From contig NZ_JYMR01000055.1 of NCBI RefSeq assembly GCF_000938255.1, positions 1 through 43,994 of the forward strand: DNA of 43,994 bases, read 5' to 3'. The stretch comes from Bradyrhizobium sp. LTSP849. Its GTDB lineage: Bacteria; Pseudomonadota; Alphaproteobacteria; Rhizobiales; Xanthobacteraceae. The notes under the pieces are model-generated. The model saw only the letters and a program-made list of their open reading frames with translations. It was not told where the DNA came from and searched no databases. This document shows, in pieces, positions 35,433 to 43,492 of this stretch (its first letter is position 1; each line of letters begins with the position of its first letter). A program made the translations under genes and the position numbers.

Positions 35433-36323
35433 ATGGTAAAAGTTAGCATTTATATCCCGACTCACAATCGCAGATTGCTCGTCGAGCGCGCGCTGCGATC
35501 TGTCATGCAACAGACACATAGCGATCTGGACATCATCGTGGTGAACGATGCCTCCACCGACGATACTCGCGCCTATCTGGACGATCTTCAAGTCCGGGAA
35601 CCTCGCCTCACTGTGATCCATGCCGATCAGGCAAAGGGAGCGCCTGCCGCACGAAACCGCGCGATAAGTGTCGCTACCGGACAATTTATCACCGGTTTGG
35701 ACGATGACGACGAATTCACGCCGACTCGGATCGAGACTCTTCTGAGCTACTGGAACAATCTCGGCGACGATGTGAATCGCATTTCAGGATTATTCACGCA
35801 AAGCGTAATGACTGACGGCAAACGGTCTTCTCCAACCACTGACCGCAAGGACAAGGTCGGCTATGAGGATCTTTTCCATCACAATTTCATTGGCAACCAG
35901 ATTTTTTGCCCCTCGCGGTACCTCGCGGAAGTCGGTGGTTTTGACGAAAACATGCCCGCCTTGCAGGACCTCGAGCTTTTTATGCGTATGGTGAGAAGAT
36001 TCGGGCCCGCACGACTGGTTCCTGACTACAGTTACGTCTGTTACGTCGATGATGGTCGCGAACGCATTTCCAAGAATGCCAAGAGGCGATACGAGGCCTT
36101 CGAAAAAATAATGCTGAAGAACGATGAAGCTGCCGCCTATCTGAGACCTCACCTTTTCATGCAGCTTTTTTCGCCCTTTTACGGGACTGTGCCGAGCTTG
36201 AGCGATTGGCGGCACATGGTTCAATGGGGCGCGCCCCCCGCGCTTCTCGCCAAGATGTTACGCCTGACAATCCGCAATGCCTTGGTCTTGGCACGCGGTT
36301 ATGCGCGAAAGAGCGCTACATAG
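35433..36323 (+). CDS. GT2-family glycosyltransferase
   Basis: A 296-residue soluble GT-A glycosyltransferase with VSIYIPTHNR, IVVNDASTDDT (residues 35-45), GAPAARNRAI and the metal-binding GLDDDDEF (88-95). An NFIGNQIFCPSRYLAEVGGF block and the acidic LQDLELFMRM follow, typical of the acceptor side. I chose the ATG directly before the conserved beta strand; the frame runs more than 150 codons further upstream, but these are antisense to the GT4 gene. It is divergent from the main operon and convergent with the Wza-like gene. It would add one sugar of the repeat unit. Confidence 0.88.
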   Translation: MVKVSIYIPTHNRRLLVERALRSVMQQTHSDLDIIVVNDASTDDTRAYLDDLQVREPRLTVIHADQAKGAPAARNRAISVATGQFITGLDDDDEFTPTRIETLLSYWNNLGDDVNRISGLFTQSVMTDGKRSSPTTDRKDKVGYEDLFHHNFIGNQIFCPSRYLAEVGGFDENMPALQDLELFMRMVRRFGPARLVPDYSYVCYVDDGRERISKNAKRRYEAFEKIMLKNDEAAAYLRPHLFMQLFSPFYGTVPSLSDWRHMVQWGAPPALLAKMLRLTIRNALVLARGYARKSAT

Positions 36324-36691
36324 GCCAGTGTCGAGGCGAAGCACGCGACGCGTTACCGGATTTATCTTGAGTGCACTCCTGCTGGCGTAGGGCTTTTTAG
36401 GCCGCCCTCCTCAACAGGAAGCTCCGAGCCGGGAAACGCTAGCAATCCTGTTGTGCGTTGGAAATACAGGCGCGCTCGACCACTGGTCCCTAGTTCATCA
36501 CCCGGTCGCTGGAATTCGAGACTCTTGATATCCGGCTTCTGGGAGAGACCGACCAACTTACTACTATGACCACCGAAGATCGGCTGCAGGTATGCGATTT
36601 TCGACGAGCTTATTGTCGTCAACAATTTACGTTGCGAAAAGGACCTCAATCCCTGTCTCACGGAGTTCAGACCAGACTACATTCGAAGGGA
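36324..36691. other. Convergent intergenic region
   Basis: No convincing gene. A 99-codon minus-strand frame at 36362-36661 has no recognisable domain and no good binding site. An imperfect hairpin straddles the stop codon of the Wza-like gene (36682-36707), but no T-run follows it. Confidence 0.45.
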
Positions 36692-37873
36692 TCACAGTCC
36701 CCTCGAATTGATCCTCAGAATCTGAACGTTATTCGCTGCAACAACCGAGTCGTTTGCGGTAGCCACGATCACGCGCACGAACTGAAGGAATTTCGCGGTA
36801 TCGTAGGTCGCGGCATTTGCCGCAAACAACACGTCCTTGTCCCGCATGTCGAACTTGGTCGCCAGAAAGAAGCCGGCAGGGTCCCGGAAATCGACATTAT
36901 AGACGACCGGGACCAACGGCCCCACATATTTGGAGCAATCTACGCCGAGGCGCTCGGCGAGCTCTCGCGGCTCACGACGGTAGACGAAAACACCTGCGGG
37001 CTCCGCCTGCGCGTCAAGCAAACCGCCGGCCTTGGCGATGGCCTGCGTCATGGTGATCTTCCACATGTCAAACGGGAATTGCCCCTGCTGTCCCGACGCG
37101 CCGAACGCTAGGAATATCTGAGGTTCACGGTAGACATAGATCGTATCGCCCGGATGGACCCATACGTTGTTGTCGGGCTGGTACACGAGAGCACCGAACG
37201 GCACCGTAGCGCGCTTGCCTTTGCGCTCGAGTGTGACCCAGGTCTCCCATCCCTGCCCCTTCGGACCGCCGGCGCGGCTGATCACATCCAGCACTCGTTC
37301 ACCGGCTGCGTTCGCTTGCAGGCGAGCTGGTGTGTTAACCTCTCCAAGAACACTGATGAGCGAAGTGTTTTGAGTAATCAGGGCCACGACGACCTGCGGC
37401 TCGATAGCTCGATTACCAATCGCCCTGACAACGTCCTGTTGAATCTCGCTGGGCGTACGATCGGCTGCCTTGACGGCGCCGGCATAGGGCACAGTGATGT
37501 TGCCTGCCGTATCGACGTTCTGGTTCGGGATCTGGACAAAGTTGCCGGGCCTGACACCCGCTTCAGCAGGGATGAAGAGGCCACCGGCGGCGGCTTCAAA
37601 GATCGTCACAGAAACAACGTCGCCGATGCCGAACTTGATGCTCCGCGGGGGCGACTTGTCTGGGAAAGTACCCGCGAGTGCACCCGGGCCGTATTCCTTC
37701 AGGATGTCAACAACCGTCGGAGTGAGCTTGACGAGCCCATATTCCGGCCCCGCCTTCGTCATCTCGCCCTTGATCACGTGATCTTCGGGACCCGAGCTGG
37801 GCATAATTGCGCACCCTGCCGTACACAGCAGGATCACCGAGAGCAATGCCGACAAAGTAATGGTGGATCTCAC
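36692..37873 (-). CDS. wza: Wza-like polysaccharide export outer-membrane lipoprotein
   Basis: A 393-residue protein from the GTG chosen here, which has GGGG about 9 bases upstream and yields an ideal lipoprotein signal peptide (VRSTITLSALLSVILLCTAG, then Cys21). The frame extends 56 codons upstream, but that leader would bury the signal. The mature protein carries the family's opening AIMPSSGP, a polysaccharide export domain (FGIGDVVSVTIFEAAAGG and then GNITVPYAGAV), a first SLBB domain (LISVLGEVNTPARLQ) and a second SLBB-like segment (FLAFGASGQQGQFPF). It forms the octameric export channel through the outer membrane and works with the Wzc-like protein. It lies 197 bp downstream of the WcaJ-like gene on the same strand. 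Confidence 0.9.
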   Translation of the reverse strand: MRSTITLSALLSVILLCTAGCAIMPSSGPEDHVIKGEMTKAGPEYGLVKLTPTVVDILKEYGPGALAGTFPDKSPPRSIKFGIGDVVSVTIFEAAAGGLFIPAEAGVRPGNFVQIPNQNVDTAGNITVPYAGAVKAADRTPSEIQQDVVRAIGNRAIEPQVVVALITQNTSLISVLGEVNTPARLQANAAGERVLDVISRAGGPKGQGWETWVTLERKGKRATVPFGALVYQPDNNVWVHPGDTIYVYREPQIFLAFGASGQQGQFPFDMWKITMTQAIAKAGGLLDAQAEPAGVFVYRREPRELAERLGVDCSKYVGPLVPVVYNVDFRDPAGFFLATKFDMRDKDVLFAANAATYDTAKFLQFVRVIVATANDSVVAANNVQILRINSRGL

Positions 37874-38070
37874 GCCCAACCCCAATGGTATCCTGGGTCG
37901 AGGATTGGGTTGAATCCTCAACGGAGTCAACGTAATCCCTATCGAATTGCTCGAATTGGCTGGAGGTTGTTGCGCCGCAGCTACAGGAGTCTCCCCCTGC
38001 TCCGGGGGACCCGTCACCATTTCCGGGCAGAGACGGCCCAAAGGCAGCCCAGTTTTCGCCCGTTCCGTGG

Positions 38071-39549
38071 TCAGTAGGCGTTACCCCGGCGAGTAAGCTC
38101 TAAGCAAGTGAGCACCAAAATCTTCAGGTCGAGCGCGAGACTCCAGTTGTTGATGTACCAGAGGTCGCAATCCACTCGGCCCTTCATTTGCTCGACCCTC
38201 GCGGTCTCGCCGCGATAGCCCCTCACTTGTGCCCAGCCGGTGATTCCGGGCTTCACGTGGTGCCTGAATGCGTACTCCGCCAGCAGATCCCCGTAGTGAT
38301 TGTCATGCGCCAAGGCGTGCGGCCGAGGTCCGACCAGTGACATTTCGCCGGTGAGCACGTTCAAGAGCTGCGGCACCTCGTCGATGCTCGAACGCCGCAG
38401 GACACGCCCGACGCGGGTCACGCGAGGATCGAAGCGCTTGGCCTGAACCACCGCAGCCCCGTCTTCCATCACGGACATCGTGCGAAACTTGAAGATCGAA
38501 AACTGGTTGGCGTTGAAGCCATTGCGGCGCTGGCGGAAAAAGATAGGTCCGACAGAATCGACCTTGATGGCAATGGCGCTCAGAATCATGAGCGGAGCTA
38601 GAATGATCAGGCCGAGCGATGCGCCCACGATGTCGACCACCCGTTTCGAAAACTGTTCCGCGCGCGACAAGGGTCCACGCTGGATTTCGATCGATAGCGA
38701 CCGACGCAGGCGATACGATGGATTCTCAGCGAGCGCACGAATTCGTCTATCGGGAACCAACTGCACGGGAAGCGGCGAAACTCTCAGGCGATCCCGCACC
38801 AATTCGAGCTTGCGCGTATCGGTCCATGGAAATGCCAGCACGATTTCGTCGACCACACGCTCGCGACCAATTGCCAGAGCACGGTCAAGCGACGAGGATT
38901 CCTCCTCCGTCATCGCAAAACCGCTATTGCGATCCGTTGAAAAGACAACCCGCTCAACCTCCGTCAGACCAAAGCGCTCAAGCAATTCCTCGACGCCGAG
39001 GGCGGCAAGCTCCTCGCGCGTCCCGATCACAATGGCACGCCTGCCCTGCACCTGGCCGTCGGCGACAGCCGCTGCGACGAACCTTTTCGAATAGCGGCGG
39101 CACACCAGCAACAGCACCAGCGCAAGCAGGCCGAAGCAGATCACCGAGCCACGCGAGAAGACGGCTCCAGTCTTCATCAGAAAGGCCAGCAGGGTGAGCA
39201 GCAAGCTGACCATGGACCACTGCGCAAAAATGCGGCCGGCATCCCGCCTTTGCTTCGAAAATGCGACGCGCAAATCGTAAAAGCCGCTGGACTGACCGAT
39301 CAGGACGTATAGCAGCGCCGCAGTAAGGCCCGCGCCAAACAGTTGATCGACGTTTCTAAAATCCCCGATTGTGATGACCTGATACAGGCCACCGCCGACA
39401 ACCCCTGCGAACGTGATCAGGCAAGCATCCGCCAAGGCCAGCAGGTATTGCAATGCGGCGTACGGGATCTTTACGCCAACGCCTCCGGCGCCCGTGCCCG
39501 GCGAAACTTGCTGTTGCGCTGCGGGGGTCTCTGGAGCCGGCTGGCCCAT
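38071..39549 (-). CDS. Undecaprenyl-phosphate sugar phosphotransferase (WcaJ/ExoY-type)
   Basis: A polyprenyl-phosphate hexose-1-phosphate transferase of 492 residues from the ATG chosen; a TTG 22 codons earlier is possible. Four N-terminal membrane helices are followed by a Rossmann-like CoA-binding domain (GRRAIVIGTREELAALG). A further membrane helix introduces the bacterial sugar transferase domain of about 190 residues: FSIFKFRTM, RSSIDEVPQLLNVLTGEMSL, VGPRPHALAHD and KPGITGWAQVRGYRGET. It starts each repeat unit by placing a sugar phosphate, commonly glucose or galactose, on undecaprenyl phosphate at the inner membrane. It heads a minus-strand unit with the Wza-like gene. The 240 bp upstream are shared with a divergent small gene. 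Confidence 0.92.
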   Translation of the reverse strand: MGQPAPETPAAQQQVSPGTGAGGVGVKIPYAALQYLLALADACLITFAGVVGGGLYQVITIGDFRNVDQLFGAGLTAALLYVLIGQSSGFYDLRVAFSKQRRDAGRIFAQWSMVSLLLTLLAFLMKTGAVFSRGSVICFGLLALVLLLVCRRYSKRFVAAAVADGQVQGRRAIVIGTREELAALGVEELLERFGLTEVERVVFSTDRNSGFAMTEEESSSLDRALAIGRERVVDEIVLAFPWTDTRKLELVRDRLRVSPLPVQLVPDRRIRALAENPSYRLRRSLSIEIQRGPLSRAEQFSKRVVDIVGASLGLIILAPLMILSAIAIKVDSVGPIFFRQRRNGFNANQFSIFKFRTMSVMEDGAAVVQAKRFDPRVTRVGRVLRRSSIDEVPQLLNVLTGEMSLVGPRPHALAHDNHYGDLLAEYAFRHHVKPGITGWAQVRGYRGETARVEQMKGRVDCDLWYINNWSLALDLKILVLTCLELTRRGNAY

Positions 39550-39675
39550 CGGCACACGCTCACGCGCATCCCGCTCGATCGGACTGTGGGGGATCAAGAT
39601 CGCCTCCCGCAACAAGGAAGTAACGTCAGATTAACCAACTGCTAGAAACAACATTTCGTGCTGCAACGCAACAAA

Positions 39676-39690
39676 ATTGCGTAGCGCAAT
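39676..39690. promoter_or_regulatory. Palindrome in the promoter region of the WcaJ-like gene
   Basis: ATTGCG-TAG-CGCAAT lies between the divergent WcaJ-like gene and the small secreted gene, in an AT-rich stretch that stands out from the GC-rich core. It may be an operator. No known regulator site is recognised. Confidence 0.35.
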
Positions 39691-39788
39691 GCATCAAGAT
39701 TTAATGATACCTCTAGTGCCAAATTAATCAGCATCTCGTCAAGACCGAACGCCCCAAAAGGGCGAATGACCGTTGGAAGCCGGATACG

Positions 39789-40382
39789 ATGTACCGCATC
39801 TTTTTTCTTATCGTCGCGATAGGGCTCCCGCGCTCTGCGTCCGCTGAACCAATGCGACTGCCGCAGGGTTGCGTGCCCGGTGCCGGTCCTGAACAACGTC
39901 AGCGGTGCGACGACGTCGTATCCCGGCAATTGAACTCGTCGAGCCAGTCGACGCCTCTCGATGGAGGCTGGCGGTTGGTCAAGACACGCGATCCGAATGG
40001 GGACGCGAATATCGTCGCGGTAATGCGCACGGCCGACACATCAAGGTCCGATCTCAATTTGGCCGGATTGAGCCTGCGTTGCAGCGGAAATGGGACGGAA
40101 GTGGTGTTGACTTTGTTGGAGCAGCAGCCTCGCGCGAGCCATCCCATGGTCACGCTAACCGTCGGATCCGATCGCGTTCAACTTGAGGCGTCGGTCAATC
40201 AAAGCGCAGAGTCGCTTGTGCTGCCACAAGCCGCCTCCGCGCTCGCTGCTGGCCCTTGGCTGACCGCCCCAGAGCTCACCGTGGAGATCGCGACAACGCC
40301 AGTGCCAACCCGCGGGACCATTCCCCTCACAGGATTGGCCAATAGCATGCGAGCGCTGCGGTCGAGTTGCGCACTTCGCTAG
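39789..40382 (+). CDS. Small secreted protein of unknown function
   Basis: A 197-residue exported protein with a signal peptide (MYRIFFLIVAIGLPRSASA, cleavage after residue 19). The mature part has Cys residues in PQGCVPG, QRCDDV and RCSGNG, and one near the end, possibly two disulfides. The body (RLVKTRDPNGDANIVAVMRT and EVVLTLLEQQPRASHP) looks beta-rich, as in small invasion-associated-locus B-like or SH3-like periplasmic domains, but I cannot name it. A GGAAG box precedes the ATG. It is divergent from the WcaJ-like gene and is followed on the same strand by a small membrane protein. Confidence 0.7.
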   Translation: MYRIFFLIVAIGLPRSASAEPMRLPQGCVPGAGPEQRQRCDDVVSRQLNSSSQSTPLDGGWRLVKTRDPNGDANIVAVMRTADTSRSDLNLAGLSLRCSGNGTEVVLTLLEQQPRASHPMVTLTVGSDRVQLEASVNQSAESLVLPQAASALAAGPWLTAPELTVEIATTPVPTRGTIPLTGLANSMRALRSSCALR

Positions 40383-40475
40383 ATCGCTCCTTCATTAGAT
40401 TTCATGGATTTTTAAGGAACCTGTTGAACGGATTCTTAGGGAACCGGGTGAAATGGTGGTCGCCAGGAGACAAAA

Positions 40476-40778
40476 ATGGTCCCGGTCGGCATCTTTTCAT
40501 TTCTGGTCGGTGCGGTGCTCGCATGGCGCTTTCGCGTCTGGATACTCGTGCCAGTTAGTCTGCTCGCAGCCGCGGCGGCTATACTGCTCGGCCTGTCGCA
40601 TGGCGAGGGCTTCGCATCGACGGTGGGGCAAGCCTTTTTGATTGGAGCGCTCACGCAGCTCGGTTATGGCTTCGGCTTGATCGGCCGCCACACCCTTGCA
40701 CTGTTGAGAACGCCGTCCACCTCAAGACAGCGCACCGCGGCCGTCGCCCTGTTGTACAAACAGCGGCCAGGCCACTAA
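40476..40778 (+). CDS. Small membrane protein of unknown function
   Basis: A 100-residue inner-membrane protein with three hydrophobic segments (about 4-20, 23-42 and 50-72) and a basic C-terminal tail. An excellent binding site (AGGAGA) stands 6 bases before the ATG. I do not recognise it. It lies between a secreted protein and the Wzy paralogue, all on the plus strand. Confidence 0.65.
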   Translation: MVPVGIFSFLVGAVLAWRFRVWILVPVSLLAAAAAILLGLSHGEGFASTVGQAFLIGALTQLGYGFGLIGRHTLALLRTPSTSRQRTAAVALLYKQRPGH

Positions 40779-40936
40779 GCCAGAGAAATTCATTCGGGCG
40801 GCGCGGCTTCCGCCCAGGCTCGCAACGGACATCGACGCAACGCGGGATCTGAGCGGCGCATTTGGCACACCTCGCGCGATGTGCGATAAGCACTCGCCCA
40901 TAGCGTCTGCCCGCCTCTTGCACGAAGAATTTCCGC

Positions 40937-42238
40937 TTGCAGATTACCGTCCGTCTTCTGATCGTCGTGCTGGCCGCGTGCCCCGCGCTGGCAACCATTC
41001 ACATCCTTCTGATCGAACAGCTGGCGTCTATTGTGGCTGCAATAGTCCTCGTATCCGCAGCCACGAGAGAACAACCGGATGTATCCAACGCGGCGCGGCT
41101 CCTGACTCCGCTGACGCTGTGTCTTGCATTTCCCGCGCTGTGGATGATCTTGCAGATCACGCCACTGCCTTTTCCAGCGCTCGTCAACCCGATCTGGAGG
41201 ATGACAACAACAGCCCTTGGCGAGCCTGTCGCAGGAAGAGTCAGCATTTCACCTGACGCCACACTACGAAGCCTCGTGATCTACTTGGCCATGCTGTCGC
41301 TTTTGGTTTCTACCGTGGTCGTCGCGCGAGACCGACGCAGGGCCGAAACGCTGTTCTATGCGTTGAGCACAGTGACGACCTTTATGTCAGCGATGGTGCT
41401 CATCTCGCGTTTCAGCGGCCTCGCCGGTCTCACCGCATCAACCGACGGCGAAGCTTCCACCTTCGCCGCGGCGGCTACACTGTCAATCCTCATGAACGCA
41501 GCAACGATTATCATGATGGTCGGAAGAAATTGGGGCGGCGGCAGCGCCGCGCAAGGCTCCCCAACGCAATTGCTGATCCAACTCGCGCTCGTTCTCGTCG
41601 GGCTCGGCGTCTCATTGGCAGCCTTGGCCGGTCTCGCCTCCACCGGCCTGACGGCCGCGGTGGCACTAGGGCTCCTCTGCCTCATCTTCGTCGCCGCGAC
41701 TCGCTACCTCGAGATCGGATGGTGGCTCGCACTAACTCTATACGCAATCATCGCGGCGATCGTGGCCGCAGTAGCGATAACGCGCCTTCTGGGAACAGCT
41801 TCATGGACGGTTGTCGACCTAGCGTCGGCGAAGGCAGGGCAACTTTCGATGGCGCAACGCGCGATAGCCGACGCGCCGCAGCTCGGCAACGGCGTTGGAA
41901 CGTTTCAGTTGCTCGAGCCGGTCTATCGCGATTTCGAAGCAACGCCCGTTCTCGAATTGCCGTCGACCGCGATCACTATGGCAATCGAGTGGGGTAAGCC
42001 GGCATTGGCCTTTGTCGTCCTGACGGTTGCCTATGTCTTTGTCTTCATGTTCCGAGGCGCCGTTCGACGCGGGCGCGACTCACGTTACGCGGCCGCGGCC
42101 GCGGCCGGCGCGATCGTCCTGTTCTGCGAAGCGTTCCTCGACAACAGCCTCCTGGATACCGCCATTCAGATCCTTGCCACCGTCACGCTCGGCGTCGGGA
42201 TAGCGCAAAGCATGGGCCGCACTAGCGCCGTCAAATGA
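40937..42238 (+). CDS. Divergent Wzy/O-antigen ligase-like membrane protein
   Basis: A 433-residue polytopic membrane protein with about 11 hydrophobic segments, paralogous to the protein at 25328-26764. Both have a LQxxPLP...NPIWR block in the first periplasmic region, a GNGVGTF or GTGLGTF motif, a basic loop (RRGRDSRY) and a final GIGIAQS-type helix. In this copy the family's His-containing AHSTPLELAAE motif is replaced by LPSTAITMAIEWG (around residue 340), so the usual catalytic His is missing. The start is a TTG; no better codon keeps the first helix. It may have an altered substrate or be a regulatory partner of the active polymerase. Confidence 0.78.
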   Translation: MQITVRLLIVVLAACPALATIHILLIEQLASIVAAIVLVSAATREQPDVSNAARLLTPLTLCLAFPALWMILQITPLPFPALVNPIWRMTTTALGEPVAGRVSISPDATLRSLVIYLAMLSLLVSTVVVARDRRRAETLFYALSTVTTFMSAMVLISRFSGLAGLTASTDGEASTFAAAATLSILMNAATIIMMVGRNWGGGSAAQGSPTQLLIQLALVLVGLGVSLAALAGLASTGLTAAVALGLLCLIFVAATRYLEIGWWLALTLYAIIAAIVAAVAITRLLGTASWTVVDLASAKAGQLSMAQRAIADAPQLGNGVGTFQLLEPVYRDFEATPVLELPSTAITMAIEWGKPALAFVVLTVAYVFVFMFRGAVRRGRDSRYAAAAAAGAIVLFCEAFLDNSLLDTAIQILATVTLGVGIAQSMGRTSAVK

Positions 42239-42241
42239 CAC

Positions 42242-42853
42242 TTACACCCGGCGCGACGCGATCGTGGCCCACAGTCTGTTATGATCCGGCATCTGAATTC
42301 GGACCCAGCGATAGGGTGCGCGCGACCAGGGCTTGATACTCGGAGTCAGATTGTCGAGGACGAGATCGGCGTTATTCGTGCGAACGACGAGCACAAGGTG
42401 ATGCTCCCCGGAATTGGTGACAACCTCGCTCAGGAGCAGGGCACGGGCTGGCCAGCCCTGAGCCAGGAGTTGATGCCGCTTCGTGACCGCATAGTCGTTG
42501 CAATCGCCACGATCCGGACCGATCAGCCAGGTTTCTCCGGCCAGACCAAGTTCGTTGCGCTCGGGGGCGATGTCCCTGTTCACCGTTCTGTTGACCTCGT
42601 TGAGCTGGTCCCATCGCTCAGCCGTCAACTTCACGGGACCGCCGCGGAACATTGTGCGCTTGCGGCATTCGTCGGCGTATCGAGCGCAGAATTGCGTGTA
42701 TGCGAACGGCGCCAGCGCGTTCGCTTCAAATTTGATGTGCTGGATGGCCGACCGCAATCCCATCGGCATTCCCAACAGGCCAGCTTGAACCGGCTGAAAG
42801 CCGAGGATGACCGCGGCGGCACCCATGGCCACCCAAGTTGAAATCTTACGCAT
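42242..42853 (-). CDS. Periplasmic transglutaminase-like cysteine protease (BTLCP family)
   Basis: A 203-residue protein with a signal peptide (residues 1-24, ending PVQA). The domain is the bacterial transglutaminase-like cysteine proteinase fold, with Cys118 in RGDCNDYAV, His151 or His152 in GEHHLVLVV and Asp167 in LVLDNL, all three catalytic positions present. The superfamily includes LapG, which cuts large adhesins in the periplasm. It is convergent with the Wzy paralogue with 3 bases between them, and divergent from the repeat protein gene on the right. A role in releasing or trimming a surface protein is possible. Confidence 0.87.
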   Translation of the reverse strand: MRKISTWVAMGAAAVILGFQPVQAGLLGMPMGLRSAIQHIKFEANALAPFAYTQFCARYADECRKRTMFRGGPVKLTAERWDQLNEVNRTVNRDIAPERNELGLAGETWLIGPDRGDCNDYAVTKRHQLLAQGWPARALLLSEVVTNSGEHHLVLVVRTNNADLVLDNLTPSIKPWSRAPYRWVRIQMPDHNRLWATIASRRV

Positions 42854-43492
42854 GCTTGACTCCCCACAAGACTCTTGGGGAGCACGCTAGATGGAGCGAT
42901 TTGAGATTCTGCGCCGCGCGATCGATCAAATAGAATCAAACGGTCTCGTTGTTCAACACGAGGCATTTACCATCCTCCAGCCAACGATCGAGACGGAGGG
43001 GAATCGCGCCAATATTGGTGCTCAACCCCTATCAAAGCCTAGCCGCCGACGCGCTTGGGCTTTGGAAAGCGGTAACCCTGTCGAATTTCTGTGGGCCGCT
43101 TTCCGAGACGAACCAATGATCCCGTCAGCGGGCCTCTATGCAACTCGCGGAGCGCGCCCGGGCGGAAGCCTTCATCCGTCCCAGGAGGAGAATGAGGCAA
43201 TTGGCAAGTACGCGTTAACAATGCCACCAGACGAAGAAGAGTGTGGAGCGCAATTCTTTTCAATGCGCGCAGCAGTTCGTCGCCCAAAAAAACGACATTC
43301 GCGCCAGCTCGACGTTACGCGGACACGGCTACTGAGCATGTCAAGACTACGGCTGCCGGGAAAAATACGGGGCTGATCGTTTCCGATTAATGTCTGGTTT
43401 TTTCTACCGATCAGAACCAATCGATAGACTTCGCGCGATAGAGACGTTTCGGCCCTACACATCCATCAGTTTCGACACATGGGTGGGTTCCA
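42854..43492. other. Intergenic region upstream of the protease and repeat protein genes
   Basis: A 161-codon plus-strand frame (42891-43376) and shorter frames on the other strand overlap here. None has a convincing binding site or domain, so I call no gene. The stretch should hold the promoters of both divergent genes. Confidence 0.45.
42860..42882. promoter_or_regulatory. Inverted repeat before the protease gene
   Basis: CTCCCCA and TGGGGAG form a 7-base stem just upstream of the protease start on the minus strand, so the hairpin would lie in its 5' leader. It may hide the binding site or act as an operator. No T-run makes a terminator unlikely. Confidence 0.35.

Noticed and set aside
36362..36661. 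Minus-strand frame of 99 codons after the Wza-like gene
   Set aside because: No start signal, no recognisable features, and the region is the convergent gap between two well-supported genes.
36682..36707. Hairpin as terminator of the Wza-like gene
   Set aside because: It includes the stop codon, its stem has a mismatch and no T-run follows.
42891..43376. Plus-strand frame of 161 codons between the protease and repeat protein genes
   Set aside because: No convincing binding site, low-quality composition and no domain; competing frames occur on the other strand. Left as intergenic, though a real small gene cannot be excluded.
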